Part shown: piece after piece, positions 52,700 through 62,574 of the stretch
How the letters are laid out: every line of letters begins with the position of its first letter
How positions within the stretch are numbered: position 1 is the first letter of the stretch
DNA from: Exiguobacterium aurantiacum DSM 6208
Lineage (GTDB): Bacteria > Bacillota > Bacilli > Exiguobacteriales > Exiguobacteriaceae
Direction: 5' to 3'
NCBI RefSeq assembly: GCF_000702585.1
Contig: NZ_JNIQ01000001.1
Span: 1,927,001 to 1,991,000, forward strand
Length of the DNA stretch: 64,000 nucleotides
Made by a program: the position numbers and the translations under genes
The notes under the pieces: model-generated
What the model was told of the DNA's origin: nothing
The model's database searches: none
What the model saw: the letters and a program-made list of their open reading frames with translations, nothing else

Positions 52700-54679
52700 T
52701 TAAATCGTGAATCGTGACACGAGTTCTTGTAGTTCTTCTGCCATGTCGGCGAGCGCTTTCGCGGATTGTGACACTTCTTCCATCGAACCGAGCTGATCTT
52801 CGGTCGTCGCGGCCACTTGTTTCGAAGCGCTCGAGTTCTCCTCGGCGATGTGCGCGATTTGTGTCGCCGCCGCCGATACTTCCTCGACGTTCGCGGCGAT
52901 TTCCTCGACCGTCGCCGTCACGTCCTCGATTCGCGGCGTCATCTCTTGCGTGCGGGCCATGATTTTATGGAATCGGGCCACTGTGTTCTCCGTCGTCTCG
53001 AGTCCTGCTTTCGTATGCGCCGACACTTCTTTCATCAAAACAACCGACTGTTCGGTCTCTTGTTTGATGCGTTCAATCAAATGGGCGATCTGTTTCGTCG
53101 ACTGTTGCGATTGTTCGGCGAGTTTTCGCACTTCACTCGCGACGACGGCGAACCCTTTACCGTTCTCCCCGGCCCGCGCCGCTTCGATTGCCGCGTTCAA
53201 AGCGAGCAAGTTCGTCTGCGCCGCGATCCCGTTGATGACGTCGACGATATTCCCGATCTCGTTCGAGCGGTGTGACAGTGACTCGATGACGTGAGCGAAC
53301 GACTCGACTGACGTATCGATGGCGCGCATCTGGGCCACGTTCTCGGTGACGGCAGAAGTCCCGTCCTCTGCTTCCATCGCCGTCTCACGTGAAAGTTCTG
53401 ACACGTCCGTCGAGCTTTCCGCGATACGCATGATTCCCGAAGTGATGGCTTGAAGCGAGACAGCGTTATCATCGAGTTGGCGCTTTGAATCATCCGCCCC
53501 GGCCGCCATCTGTTGGACTGCCCCGGCAACCTGTTCGGATGACGCCGTGTTTTGAGCCGAGTTCGCCATCAGTTCCTGCGACGAGGCCGCCACTTGTCCA
53601 ATCGATTCATCGAGCCGTGCAATGATCGTCCGCAAGGATTGTGTCATCTCATTGAAACTTACCGACACTCGTCCGACCTCATCGTTTGAGTCGACCGGAA
53701 TCAGCTCTGTCAAGTCGCCTTGTTGAATCCGTTCGGCCCCTTCCGTCAACCGATTGAGTGGACGGACGATGGAACGGATCACGAAGTAGAGGAGGACGGA
53801 TGCGACGAGAACCATCGCCGCGATGACCGCAAGCGTCGTCCACAATATACCGACCGTTTCTTGCTGGATCTCGGCTTCATAAAGCGTCCCGGCGACTTTC
53901 CATCCTGTCAGTTCGTTCGTCATGAAATCCATTTGTTTCGCTTCACCTTCGAACGTATAGGCGAAGCTGTCCGCCGCTTGACTATAGAGCGGCTCGACCC
54001 AGTCTCCCGACGCCGTTTCCCCGGCAGCGAGCGTCGGATGTGTGACGAATCGCTCTGTCCGGTCGAGAATTGTGACGTATCCATCTTTCCCGATTTGAAT
54101 ACTTGCCGCGACCGTCGCGACGTCATTGACGTCGACATCGACCGCGATGACCCCTCGCCCATCCGTCGCCTCGCGCGACAAGGTGACCATCATCTTCTGT
54201 GACGCGGCGTCGACGTACGGGTCGGTGATGACGACTTGGGCGCCTGCCGCTTCAGCTGCCTCATACCAAGGACGCGTACGCGGGTCGTAGTCGTCCGGTA
54301 GCGTCTGTTCCGGATAAATCGTCATCGAGCCCTCTGATGATGCGTAATAAATGTTCGTCACGTCCGGATGCGTCGCTAAATATTCGACGAACTTTTCCGC
54401 TAACGCTTCGTTGGCATCGCCTTCTTCATAGAGCGTCGCATCGATGCGATCGGCAAAGAAATCGACATCGCCTTTGATCGGGCCGATCAAATTGTTAATC
54501 TCGACGTCCATCCGCTCCACTCCCGCGTGGGCCGATTGTAAGATTTGATCTTTTATCTTCTGCTTCGCCTGACCGTAGGCGACGAATCCGATCAATAAGG
54601 ACGGGATGAGTAAAACGAGTGCAGACATGATGATCAATTTCTGTTTGATGCTGATCGTGCGTGTTGACTTTCGGTTCAT
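52700..54679 (-). CDS. Methyl-accepting chemotaxis protein (dCache)
   Basis: The 659-residue receptor has an N-terminal helix (residues 12-32), an extracellular double Cache domain to about residue 275, a second helix, a HAMP domain and the cytoplasmic signalling domain with the conserved hairpin tip ([35 protein letters not shown]). It should modulate CheA. The Cache part typically binds amino acids or organic acids. The ribosome site is a GGAGTTG. Confidence 0.93.
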   Translation of the reverse strand: MNRKSTRTISIKQKLIIMSALVLLIPSLLIGFVAYGQAKQKIKDQILQSAHAGVERMDVEINNLIGPIKGDVDFFADRIDATLYEEGDANEALAEKFVEYLATHPDVTNIYYASSEGSMTIYPEQTLPDDYDPRTRPWYEAAEAAGAQVVITDPYVDAASQKMMVTLSREATDGRGVIAVDVDVNDVATVAASIQIGKDGYVTILDRTERFVTHPTLAAGETASGDWVEPLYSQAADSFAYTFEGEAKQMDFMTNELTGWKVAGTLYEAEIQQETVGILWTTLAVIAAMVLVASVLLYFVIRSIVRPLNRLTEGAERIQQGDLTELIPVDSNDEVGRVSVSFNEMTQSLRTIIARLDESIGQVAASSQELMANSAQNTASSEQVAGAVQQMAAGADDSKRQLDDNAVSLQAITSGIMRIAESSTDVSELSRETAMEAEDGTSAVTENVAQMRAIDTSVESFAHVIESLSHRSNEIGNIVDVINGIAAQTNLLALNAAIEAARAGENGKGFAVVASEVRKLAEQSQQSTKQIAHLIERIKQETEQSVVLMKEVSAHTKAGLETTENTVARFHKIMARTQEMTPRIEDVTATVEEIAANVEEVSAAATQIAHIAEENSSASKQVAATTEDQLGSMEEVSQSAKALADMAEELQELVSRFTI

Positions 54680-54834
54680 AAAACAACTCCAATCTCGAGC
54701 GATCTGCTCGTCACGTTACTGACAATATCGGTCGAAATCACAGTTTTTCCATAACCCTCACTAAAATTCTTCACGCTATTTAGAATGTTCATAATTGAAA
54801 CCCTTTTCATTCCAGCTGGCAGTCGACAAACGAC

Positions 54835-54858
54835 AAAAACACCTGCTTGCGCAGGTGT
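54835..54858 (-). terminator. Terminator of the accessory cassette
   Basis: In the leftward transcript ACACCTGC-GCAA-GCAGGTGT followed by UUUUUG lies 65 bases after the stop of the 270-residue gene. Confidence 0.8.
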
Positions 54859-54922
54859 AACGACTGTGTTTGTGGGGCCAAGTTACCCTCTGTCTCCATG
54901 TCGATTCATAAACAAGCTCCTC

Positions 54923-55735
54923 TCAACTTTTGATAAAAATTAAGAATGCCGAGACAATTTCTTCGTAGGATTTCAACGGTTGATATTTTATATCATTTAT
55001 AAAAGAGATGATAGCATGACGTTCCAATTCTATACCGTGTAATGTAGCTTGATAGTTCAGTTCATGTATGAAATCAGGATCAAGACTTCTTTTCAATAGC
55101 AACCCTTCGCCTAAGCATGCTCTCGCTTGTTCAGCCCGAAGAATATAATTGTCGTCTCGGATATCTTGAGTCAACTGACAATAGAGACCAGATGAAGTTT
55201 TTTCGATTGAAGCCCAATCAAAACGTTTGACCGATTTCGATGTAGAATGTTTGAATAAATCGCCACTCCAGTAGTTGTACCATTCGACCTCGTCTGGTTT
55301 GAGGAAGATTGATTCACCCTGTTCATATTCATACATGTAGTGTGTCACGGTCTCCTTCGCTATGAAGGCCCGGTATGGCGTTAGCGCGCCGCACATCGCT
55401 TTAAAAAATAAAACCCACTCGTCCGGCCGCTCATGGAAGTGGGCTTCAGAGAGGTTCACAGCTACATAAAAGCTACCAGGCAGACCCTCACCTCGTGTAT
55501 GAAACGTCACCCAGCTCTTCCTTTGCTTGAGAGAGGAAAAAAAGAGAAAATGATCTTCAAGGCCGTCCATCCACATGTTTATAAACATTTCTCTAGTAAA
55601 CGGGATGTTGATCGGCTCATAGAAACCTAACTTGTCTAGGACTAGACCATAGTCCGTCATGATGTTTAACACGTCGCGAGCTGTCTGTTGGTTCGTCTCG
55701 TGCTCGAAATGAAACTTCAACTTAATCGTTTTCAT
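54923..55735 (-). CDS. Unassigned 270-residue protein, AT-rich cassette
   Basis: This soluble mixed alpha/beta protein has a low-GC coding sequence compared with its neighbours. It begins with a strand-forming KLKFHFEHETNQQTARDVL and includes an aromatic WVLFFKAMCGALTPYRAF segment, EWYNYWSGDLFKH and a C-terminal helix. The pattern recalls large immunity proteins of polymorphic toxin systems, but no family is certain. It is the last of three leftward genes and ends in a terminator. Confidence 0.6.
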   Translation of the reverse strand: MKTIKLKFHFEHETNQQTARDVLNIMTDYGLVLDKLGFYEPINIPFTREMFINMWMDGLEDHFLFFSSLKQRKSWVTFHTRGEGLPGSFYVAVNLSEAHFHERPDEWVLFFKAMCGALTPYRAFIAKETVTHYMYEYEQGESIFLKPDEVEWYNYWSGDLFKHSTSKSVKRFDWASIEKTSSGLYCQLTQDIRDDNYILRAEQARACLGEGLLLKRSLDPDFIHELNYQATLHGIELERHAIISFINDIKYQPLKSYEEIVSAFLIFIKS

Positions 55736-55755
55736 TCGCTATTCCCCTCCCCCCA

Positions 55756-55983
55756 TTAGTCTTCAAGATAAATAGCCAACTGGAACAACTCGTCTTGAAG
55801 TGACGAGAGATTAACAACCGAATGAACACCCATCATGTAGTCGTATCCGATGAACACTTTGAACGTATACTCTTCGTCTGAGCCTTCCGCCTTATGTTCT
55901 AACTCGGCGTATAGCCCATTCCTTAACATGAGCCGTAACATGTTCGGGATATGACGCCTCGATAGGACCTTGCCTGTCTTCAT
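55756..55983 (-). CDS. Unassigned 75-residue protein
   Basis: The ATG at 55983 overlaps the previous stop (ATGA). The product is basic at the N-terminus (KTGKVLSRRHIPNMLRLMLRN) with an acidic tail ending LAIYLED and no membrane helix. It is low in GC and lies within the three-gene cassette, 20 bp before the 270-residue gene. Function unknown. Confidence 0.6.
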   Translation of the reverse strand: MKTGKVLSRRHIPNMLRLMLRNGLYAELEHKAEGSDEEYTFKVFIGYDYMMGVHSVVNLSSLQDELFQLAIYLED

Positions 55984-56279
55984 TTTTTGCGCATGTCTCT
56001 CATCCGAATCGGATAGAGCGCATCGAACGCGCGTTTTGCAGAGGGACGAAACGCATAGTCATGGAAACGTCGTTCAAGATAGGAGACGGTTAATGTCTTC
56101 ACGCCCAAATCATCCATCATTCGCTCAATCGCCTCAATGTAGTTGGCTTCCACACGAAGATATTCTTCAAGCGTGAAGACAGTCCCGTCATACGTATTAC
56201 CGATGCACGACATATCCGTCCATTCGTCAACCTCCCCTCTCGTTTCAGGATCGTATTTAGTCACGTTATATATGTACAT
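55980..56279 (-). CDS. Unassigned 99-residue protein
   Basis: The product starts with MYIYNVTKYDPETRGEV and has an amphipathic helix (NYIEAIERMMDDLGVKTLTVSYLERRFHDY), then a basic end. It heads the cassette and overlaps the 75-residue gene (ATGA). A GGAGAAG lies upstream. It is unassigned. The helix resembles immunity- or antitoxin-like proteins only in general form. Confidence 0.6.
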   Translation of the reverse strand: MYIYNVTKYDPETRGEVDEWTDMSCIGNTYDGTVFTLEEYLRVEANYIEAIERMMDDLGVKTLTVSYLERRFHDYAFRPSAKRAFDALYPIRMRDMRKK

Positions 56280-56343
56280 ACGCTCATCTTCTCCTTCTAA
56301 ATGGAAGCCGTCAAAAAGGACGCGACAACGATGTCACGTCCGT

Positions 56344-56865
56344 TCAAGCCCCGATGATGGCGTCATGGGTCGCTTTCGTCCATCCGTAGGCGACCTCGCG
56401 AAGAGCGAGCTCCCCGATGGTCCGCTCTTTCTCGTCAATCACTTCGCCTTGTTTCCGTTCGTAAAACGAGCGGTACGGGTTCAGCTCGAGCGCCCAGATG
56501 ATCATCCCTGAGCTGAACATCGCCCCGACGGCCTTCTCGAGCAGGCTCGAACCGAGACCGTTCCGTTGATGCTCCTCGAGCACATAAATCGCATACACTT
56601 CGTTCGGATGATCCGGATAGGTCCCGGTCCGTTCTGCCCCGTACAGGACGAACCCGACAATCTCTTCTTCGACGACGGCGACGAATCCGTCCACTTCTCG
56701 TTTCGAGAGGGCGTCACGAACCTTCTCGGCCCATTCGATCGCGTTCGATGACAACTTCAATAAAAAATCGGTCGGTACGATTCCGCGATACGTCGTCCGC
56801 CAACCGTTCACTCGAACGCGTGCGATCCCGTACGCATCTTTTGGTTCGGCTACTCGTATAATCAT
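56344..56865 (-). CDS. GNAT-family N-acetyltransferase
   Basis: The 173-residue protein has the GNAT elements VYAIYVLEEHQRNGLGSSLLEKAV and ELNPYRSFYERKQG. The N-terminal IIRVAEPKDAYGIARVRVNGWR segment is typical of the RimI/PhnO-like subgroup. AGGAGGGGG precedes the ATG. The acceptor is unknown. Confidence 0.87.
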   Translation of the reverse strand: MIIRVAEPKDAYGIARVRVNGWRTTYRGIVPTDFLLKLSSNAIEWAEKVRDALSKREVDGFVAVVEEEIVGFVLYGAERTGTYPDHPNEVYAIYVLEEHQRNGLGSSLLEKAVGAMFSSGMIIWALELNPYRSFYERKQGEVIDEKERTIGELALREVAYGWTKATHDAIIGA

Positions 56866-56961
56866 CTCGGCCCCCTCCTAGCGCAAGTTTTACAAGTATT
56901 TTACCACAAATCGCCATCCTGCAATCCATTTGTCAGGTAAATCCAAAGACAATTTAGCGAC

Positions 56962-56993
56962 AAAAAAACGACCGTGGAACATCCACGGTCGTT
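56962..56993 (-). terminator. Terminator of the fructose operon
   Basis: AACGACCGTGGA (56967-56978) pairs with TCCACGGTCGTT (56982-56993) around ACA, with a U-run leftward. Confidence 0.88.
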
Positions 56994-56997
56994 CACA

Positions 56998-58908
56998 TCA
57001 TGCGACTTCTTGTTTCGGTGTAGCTGTCGCAGTCGTAAGTGGTTTTTTCAAGAATGAAAGGAGGAGTGCTCCAATCAAGGCACCAGCGAGAATCGCGAGT
57101 GCGTAAAGCCCCATGCTCATGACGACGTTTCCGGCTCCTTCAAGGAGTGGGAAAACGAAGATACCGCCGTGCGGTGCTGGCAATTGGATGGCGAAGAACG
57201 CTGACAATCCACCGGCGATGGCAGATCCTAGAATCGCTGATGGCAGAACACGAATCGGATCGGCCGCTGCGAACGGGATGGCTGCTTCCGTGATGAACGA
57301 GGCGCCCATAACGTATGCGGTTTTCCCTGCTTCACGTTCTTGTTTCGAGAACTTCTGACGTGCGAACACAGTCGATGCGAGCGCGACGAGAAGCGGTGGT
57401 ACCATCCCACCGGCCATGACAGCAGCCATGACTTCTTGGTTTCCGGCCGTGAGGGCTGCCGTACCGAAGACGTAGGCGGTCTTGTTGATCGGACCACCCA
57501 TATCGACGGCCATCATGCCTCCGACGATAACACCGAGCAAGACGGCGTTCGCACCGCTCATACCGTTGAGCACTTCCATGAGCCATGTCATGAACGCGGC
57601 GATCGGTTCGTTGACGACGAGCAACATGATCATCCCTGAGATGAATGAACCGAGTAGCGGGAACAAGAGGACCGGCTTGATTCCTTCAAGTGACGCCGGC
57701 AAATTCGCAAGCGCGCGTTTCAAGAACACGACGACGTAACCAGCGAGGAAACCGGCGATGAGACCACCGAGGAACCCTGCCCCACCTTCACTTGCGAGGA
57801 AACCGGCGACAAGACCCGGTGCGAGACCTGGACGATCGGCGATGGACATCGCGATGAAACCGGCAAGGACTGGAACGAGGAATCCGAACGCGGCGCCTCC
57901 GATTGTCATGAGTTGCGCGGCAAATGCGTTGTATGATGGATCATCCGGGTTCGCGGAGTTGATGCCCCAGAAGAAGCTGAGTGCGATCAACAAACCACCC
58001 GCGACGACGAGTGGAAGCATCGCCGAAACCCCGCTCATCAAGTGTTTGTATACACCTGTACGTTGTTCTTTCTTCTCGCCGCCAGACTTACCAGTCGACT
58101 GATAAACCGGTGCGTCTTGCTTCACGGCACGGTTGATCAATTCTTCCGGCTTCCGGATTCCTTGGGCGACAGGAACTTCGATGACGTGTTTGCCAGCGAA
58201 ACGATCCATTTCGACCGCTTTGTCCGCTGCGACGATGATTGCCGTCGCTTTCGCGATGTCGGCTGACGTCAATTCGTTCTTCACGCCGGTCGATCCGTTC
58301 GTCTCGACTTTCATCTCGACGCCCATCGCGTCGGCTTTTTGTTTCAAGCTGTCCGCGGCCATATACGTGTGCGCGATACCTGTCGGACAAGCTGTGACGG
58401 CGAGAATGTATGGTGCATCTTCTTTCACCGCTTTCGCTTCGACCGGAGCCGCTTCAGCGGCTTCCTTCTCTTCGATGGCACGGATGACATCATCTTCTGA
58501 CTTAGCCGCGTAGAGACGTTCTTGGAAGTTCGGGTCCATAAGGAAGACAGATAATTTCGATAACGTTTCCAAGTGCTCGTTGTTCGCATGTTCACCGGCT
58601 GCGATCATGAAGAACAAGCGGCTGTCTTGCCCGTCAAGCGCCTCATAATCGATGCCTTCCGAGCGTCCGAACGCGATTGCCGGCTCTTTGACCGCTTTCG
58701 TCTTCGCATGTGGAATCGCGATCCCTTCTCCGAGACCGGTCGTGCTTTGCGCTTCACGCGCGAGGATGGCGTCACGATAGCCGTTCCGGTCCGAAAGTTT
58801 TCCGGCCCGGTCGAGTACGTCGACGAGTTCTTCGATGACGTCGGCTTTCGTACGGCTGCCGAGATTCAATTGAATCGTGTCTTTTTTGAGCAGATCCGTG
58901 ATGTTCAT
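56998..58908 (-). CDS. fruA: PTS fructose-specific EIIABC component
   Basis: The 636-residue protein fuses three PTS domains: IIA (phospho-His67 in IAIPHAKT), IIB (phospho-Cys174 in VTACPTGIAH) and IIC with about nine helices. It phosphorylates fructose at C1 during uptake. It overlaps fruK by four bases and is the last gene of fruR-fruK-fruA. Confidence 0.95.
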   Translation of the reverse strand: MNITDLLKKDTIQLNLGSRTKADVIEELVDVLDRAGKLSDRNGYRDAILAREAQSTTGLGEGIAIPHAKTKAVKEPAIAFGRSEGIDYEALDGQDSRLFFMIAAGEHANNEHLETLSKLSVFLMDPNFQERLYAAKSEDDVIRAIEEKEAAEAAPVEAKAVKEDAPYILAVTACPTGIAHTYMAADSLKQKADAMGVEMKVETNGSTGVKNELTSADIAKATAIIVAADKAVEMDRFAGKHVIEVPVAQGIRKPEELINRAVKQDAPVYQSTGKSGGEKKEQRTGVYKHLMSGVSAMLPLVVAGGLLIALSFFWGINSANPDDPSYNAFAAQLMTIGGAAFGFLVPVLAGFIAMSIADRPGLAPGLVAGFLASEGGAGFLGGLIAGFLAGYVVVFLKRALANLPASLEGIKPVLLFPLLGSFISGMIMLLVVNEPIAAFMTWLMEVLNGMSGANAVLLGVIVGGMMAVDMGGPINKTAYVFGTAALTAGNQEVMAAVMAGGMVPPLLVALASTVFARQKFSKQEREAGKTAYVMGASFITEAAIPFAAADPIRVLPSAILGSAIAGGLSAFFAIQLPAPHGGIFVFPLLEGAGNVVMSMGLYALAILAGALIGALLLSFLKKPLTTATATPKQEVA

Positions 58909-59834
58909 GTTGTTTCCTCCAATCGAGATAGTGGGGTGACGTCGACTTCGCCGACCAAGCGGTCCACGTCTTGTTTCGTACAGAGGCCAAACGTATAGGC
59001 AGACGCGCTGCCGGTCGTCACCGCATAGCGGAACGCCTCCGACGCGTCGTGGTCGAGAATGTTGGCGACGAACCCGGCGACAAGTGAATCACCGGCTCCG
59101 ACCGAGTTGACGAGCTTCCCGCTCGGCGTATTGGCCGTGTAGGCTCCGCTCGCGTTGACGAGCATCGCACCGTCACCGGCGAACGAGACGATGACGTTCT
59201 TCGCTCCCCGTTCGACGAGCTTCTCCGCAAAGGGGAGTGCCTGTTCAAACGTCTCGATGTCCGCATCGAACAGTTCGCCAAGCTCGTGATGGTTCGGTTT
59301 GATCATGAGCGGCTCGAGTGACAACACTTCAAGCATCGCTTCTTTCGTCGTATCGACGACGAATTCGGCCCCGTTGGCCCGAATCGTCTCGGCAAGCGTC
59401 CGGTAGAGCGTGCTCGGCAAGTTGCCCGGGATGCTGCCCGCGAGGACGACGATATCGCCTGCCGTCACGTGTTCGAACTGTTTCGTCAGCTGCTCAAGCT
59501 CAGCGTCTTGAATAATAGGCCCGCTCGCATTAAGCTCCGTCTCTTCTTTGGCCCGAATCTTCACATTGATTCGGGTCTCGCCCGTGACTTCGATGAAGTC
59601 CGTTTGGACACCCTTGTCTTTTAGCGCTTGTTTAATGAATTCACCGGTCGTCCCACCGACGAATCCGAGTGCGACCGTCTCGACATCGTATTCACGTAAG
59701 ACGAACGCAACGTTGATTCCTTTGCCGCCTGCGGTTTGAGTCGTCTCTTGAATCCGATTCACTTCTCCTAGCACAACTTCCGGTAACGTGACATAGTAGT
59801 CGATCGAAGGGTTGAGCGTTAACGTGTAAATCAT
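58905..59834 (-). CDS. fruK: 1-phosphofructokinase
   Basis: This 309-residue PfkB kinase starts MIYTLTLNPSIDYYV, typical of FruK, with N-terminal TQTAGGKGINVAFVL and C-terminal VNSVGAGDSLVAGFVA. It phosphorylates fructose-1-phosphate to the 1,6-bisphosphate. It is coupled to fruR (ATGA) and fruA (ATGA). Confidence 0.94.
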   Translation of the reverse strand: MIYTLTLNPSIDYYVTLPEVVLGEVNRIQETTQTAGGKGINVAFVLREYDVETVALGFVGGTTGEFIKQALKDKGVQTDFIEVTGETRINVKIRAKEETELNASGPIIQDAELEQLTKQFEHVTAGDIVVLAGSIPGNLPSTLYRTLAETIRANGAEFVVDTTKEAMLEVLSLEPLMIKPNHHELGELFDADIETFEQALPFAEKLVERGAKNVIVSFAGDGAMLVNASGAYTANTPSGKLVNSVGAGDSLVAGFVANILDHDASEAFRYAVTTGSASAYTFGLCTKQDVDRLVGEVDVTPLSRLEETT

Positions 59835-60577
59835 TGGGCGTTCACCACCTTTGTAGTAGATTCGATTGAACGGACGTACGCGACATCCGACAGTGTGACG
59901 AGCGTGGCCGCCTCGAGCGGCGCGACTCGACTGAATGACCGTTTCCCGAATTTCGAGTCATCCGCCAAGATGTAGGCCGTACGTGCGAGTTCAATCGCTG
60001 TTTTTTTGACGAGGGCTTCTTCTGGATCCGGGGTCGTATAACCGGCCTCGAGGTCGACGCCGTTGATTCCGAGAAATGCGAGGTCGACACGATAGTTCAT
60101 CATGCTCTCGCGTGCGTTGTAGCCGACGAGTGCTTGGGTCGAACGTTTCAGTTCACCGCCGATGACGAACGTCTTAATGTCGAGGTCGAACAAATCGTTC
60201 GCAATCGGAAGACTGTTCGTGACGACGATGACACGTTTCCCAGTGAGGAACGGGACCATCGCCTGCGTCGTCGTCCCGGCATCGAGGTAGACGGACATTC
60301 CGTCCTCGATGAACGTCGCGGCCTTCCGTGCGATCGCGACTTTCTCATCGACATGCCGGTCACGTTTCTCTTCAAACGTCGGTTCTTCTTCCGGGTGAAT
60401 GACGAGCGTCGCGCCCCCATGTACCCGTTCCAAATAACCTTCCTCCTCAAGATCGGTCAAATCACGACGGATGGTCGACTCTGACGCTTCCGTCAATTCG
60501 ACCAACTCTTTCAATTTGACAATTCGTTGTTCCGATAACCGTTGCAAAATCAGTTGATGTCGTTGTTTCGTTAACAT
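59831..60577 (-). CDS. fruR: DeoR-family fructose operon repressor
   Basis: The ATG at 60577 (GGAGGGA upstream) gives 248 residues: a DeoR HTH (residues 6-56, with ASESTIRRDLTDLEEEGYLERVHGG) and a sugar-phosphate-binding domain with VYLDAGTTTQAMVPFL. It probably releases DNA on fructose-1-phosphate. Repeats upstream suit its binding. Confidence 0.92.
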   Translation of the reverse strand: MLTKQRHQLILQRLSEQRIVKLKELVELTEASESTIRRDLTDLEEEGYLERVHGGATLVIHPEEEPTFEEKRDRHVDEKVAIARKAATFIEDGMSVYLDAGTTTQAMVPFLTGKRVIVVTNSLPIANDLFDLDIKTFVIGGELKRSTQALVGYNARESMMNYRVDLAFLGINGVDLEAGYTTPDPEEALVKKTAIELARTAYILADDSKFGKRSFSRVAPLEAATLVTLSDVAYVRSIESTTKVVNAQ

Positions 60578-60599
60578 CGTATTCCCTCCGTAGTTATAA

Positions 60600-60650
60600 T
60601 ATAAAGCGTTTACATTCAAAAAACAATCAAAAACATTCATATTCGTTCAT
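60600..60650 (-). promoter_or_regulatory. Phased direct repeats and partial cre before fruR
   Basis: Four copies of a TGAAYG-like repeat, in leftward sense TGAACG, TGAATG, TGATTG and TGAATG, have ends at 60649, 60639, 60629 and 60618, spacings of 10, 10 and 11 bp. The adjacent 60600-60615 matches the cre consensus at 14 of 16 positions. FruR and CcpA are the obvious candidates. Confidence 0.6.
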
Positions 60651-60680
60651 TATTTTTTTATTTGTCACAATTATAACATA

Positions 60681-60707
60681 AAAAACGGTCACTTAGTGAC
60701 CGTTTTT
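60681..60707. terminator. Terminator of the hydrolase gene
   Basis: AAAAACGGTCACT/AGTGACCGTTTTT forms a near-perfect 13-bp stem with flanking T-runs. Confidence 0.85.
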
Positions 60708-60713
60708 GACTGT

Positions 60714-61628
60714 TCATTGTTGTTTTTGGAACCATCTGTCGAGTTGTTGAATTAAAGCGGGATGCAACGGCGCCTCGATTGCCTCTCGATATTCTTTATG
60801 AAGCTGAAGCAACGAATGCGGTCTCGTCCGTTCGACGAGCAAGTGGTTCATGTCTTTCAGGATGACGTGTTCGACTTCTCCTCGGGTCTGAATCGTGTTC
60901 ACATGTTCTGGCGGGACTTGGACGTCCCGGTCACCGGTGATAGCAAGGACCGGTACACGCACATGTTCGAGTCGCTCGCGCACGTCGTATGAGGCGTGCT
61001 CCCGAATCCACTTCGCATTGACGATTTGGCCTCGGAATTTGAATGAGGCGACATTCGTCCGCAATGAACGTTCGAACAATTCATCTTGACGTTTGCGCAC
61101 TTTCGCGGGGACGCCGGTCATTCGATAAAATATCCCTTTCAATCCTTTGACGGACGCGATCTCCTTAGCCAGCGCATCCGCTTGAAGCAAAAACATCTGC
61201 TTCGACGCGTCGTTAAATCCGGCCAGCAGAATCAAGCCCGTCGCCTTCGTCTCGAGTTGGACGGCCGGTGCGATGACCGCCCCTTCGCTATGACCGAGAA
61301 TGATGACTTCAGTCACTTCCGGTAAACGCTTGATTTGATTGACGACTGCGATCGCATCATCGATCAAGTCGTGCAGCCCGACTTTGTTGAAATCGCCGTT
61401 TGATTCTCCGATCCCTTGTTTGTCGTACCGATAGACGTTGACGCCCATCTCAAACAGCGCCTCCGCTAATTTTTTATACGTGCCGAACTGTGACGGCCCC
61501 ATGTTGCCGTCGCGGTCGCTCGGTCCGCTCCCGCTCAAGATGACGACCGTCTTTCGCGGCGTATCGTGCAATAACAGTGTTCCGACCAAATCACCGTATG
61601 GTCTCGAAATAGTTAGGTTTTGTTCCAT
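60714..61628 (-). CDS. Alpha/beta hydrolase
   Basis: From the ATG at 61628 (AGGAGGAGG upstream) the protein has 304 residues. The SGSGPSDRDG segment forms the oxyanion region, GHSEGA holds the nucleophile serine, GDRDVQVP the acid and DMNHLL the histidine. It belongs to the peptidase S9/BAAT-like group of cytosolic esterases. The substrate is unknown. Confidence 0.87.
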   Translation of the reverse strand: MEQNLTISRPYGDLVGTLLLHDTPRKTVVILSGSGPSDRDGNMGPSQFGTYKKLAEALFEMGVNVYRYDKQGIGESNGDFNKVGLHDLIDDAIAVVNQIKRLPEVTEVIILGHSEGAVIAPAVQLETKATGLILLAGFNDASKQMFLLQADALAKEIASVKGLKGIFYRMTGVPAKVRKRQDELFERSLRTNVASFKFRGQIVNAKWIREHASYDVRERLEHVRVPVLAITGDRDVQVPPEHVNTIQTRGEVEHVILKDMNHLLVERTRPHSLLQLHKEYREAIEAPLHPALIQQLDRWFQKQQ

Positions 61629-61821
61629 CGTATCGCCTCCTCCTACATCATACCGAACATTTTGGCGCGTATCGAGCAAAACTGATGAGTGGGCAGGTCA
61701 GTCGTCTCCCTCTCTCTTAGATTGATTGCGCAACACAAAAGGATAATCCTTCCATTTGTCGAAAGAACACATATCGTTATCTGATGGATACGACAAGTCG
61801 AATTACGAGAGGAATGAGAGA

Positions 61822-62085
61822 ATGTTCGAAAAAATGGTTCGGTATGGCTGGAACGTCCTATCCGGTTTGGTTGTGTTGGCCTGCTCACTTTGGTTGAGCG
61901 GTCCAGGCATAGCCGAAACGGACACGCCAGACTATCGCTGGTATTTCATGTTGTGGTTCCTGTTGTGGACAATTGGTTTCTTGTTGCAATTCAAGCAACG
62001 AACGAAATCGATGGGGTTGGTGCTCACGTTCATCCCGACGCTTTATTATCTACTTCTTGTGTTGAGAGCGATGGAACTTTTCTAG
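61822..62085 (+). CDS. 87-residue membrane protein
   Basis: The ATG at 61822 is preceded by GAGAGGAATGAG. The product has three helices (residues 9-27, 42-58, 65-82) and short charged loops. It is unassigned and closes with a terminator. Confidence 0.65.
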   Translation: MFEKMVRYGWNVLSGLVVLACSLWLSGPGIAETDTPDYRWYFMLWFLLWTIGFLLQFKQRTKSMGLVLTFIPTLYYLLLVLRAMELF

Positions 62086-62130
62086 CATGCTCTGTCGATT
62101 CAGATGTCTTTGACCGAACTCTAATCATTA

Positions 62131-62164
62131 TGAAAGGACATTCAGATATCCGAATGTCCTTTCA
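62131..62164 (+). terminator. Terminator of the small membrane protein gene
   Basis: TGAAAGGACATTC (62131-62143) pairs with GAATGTCCTTTCA (62152-62164) around an 8-nt loop; the U-run is short. Confidence 0.75.
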
Positions 62165-62187
62165 TCAGTTCAATAAAGATAAATGGA

Positions 62188-62325
62188 TTAGGTCAACGCT
62201 TGTAGTGCGGAGGAAATGTGAAGTAATGCATTGATCAGCTCATCGATGTGCCAAGCGATATAACCGGTACTGATTGCGATGATTGTGAGCATCGTCAGCT
62301 TATATATTTGGATTGTATCCTTCAT
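62188..62325 (-). CDS. 45-residue membrane peptide
   Basis: The ATG at 62325 has AAAGGATGAG at eight bases. The product has one hydrophobic helix (residues 10-25), then an amphipathic helix (DELINALLHISSALQAL). It is too short for family recognition. It may be a real small protein. Confidence 0.5.
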   Translation of the reverse strand: MKDTIQIYKLTMLTIIAISTGYIAWHIDELINALLHISSALQALT

Positions 62326-62529
62326 TTGTCTCATCCTTTCGTCAGTTAGATTTTTGAAGCTCAATCCCTACAAACGAGCGTACCATGTTTCCATTATTAT
62401 GTAATCAATGCACAGATTTGAATTACGATTTATGCACAACTACACAAACTTCTGACGGTCACGACGACATATGCTCTCATCGCTTGGGTAACTCGCTTCC
62501 CAATCCCTCGTCCCAAGGAGAAGGGTGAA

Positions 62530-62565
62530 TAAAAAAGACCGTAGACCATGTATCGTCTACAGTCT
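62530..62565 (-). terminator. Terminator of the M28-like gene
   Basis: AGACcGTAGAC (62536-62546) pairs with GTCTACaGTCT (62555-62565), with a U-run in leftward sense. Confidence 0.82.
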
Positions 62566-62574
62566 GTGATTCGT

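Noticed and set aside
54880-54910. Eight-codon mini-ORF (MNRHGDRG) with a ribosome site before the terminator of the accessory cassette
   Set aside because: Too short to support; it lies downstream of the last gene and does not precede a regulated gene.
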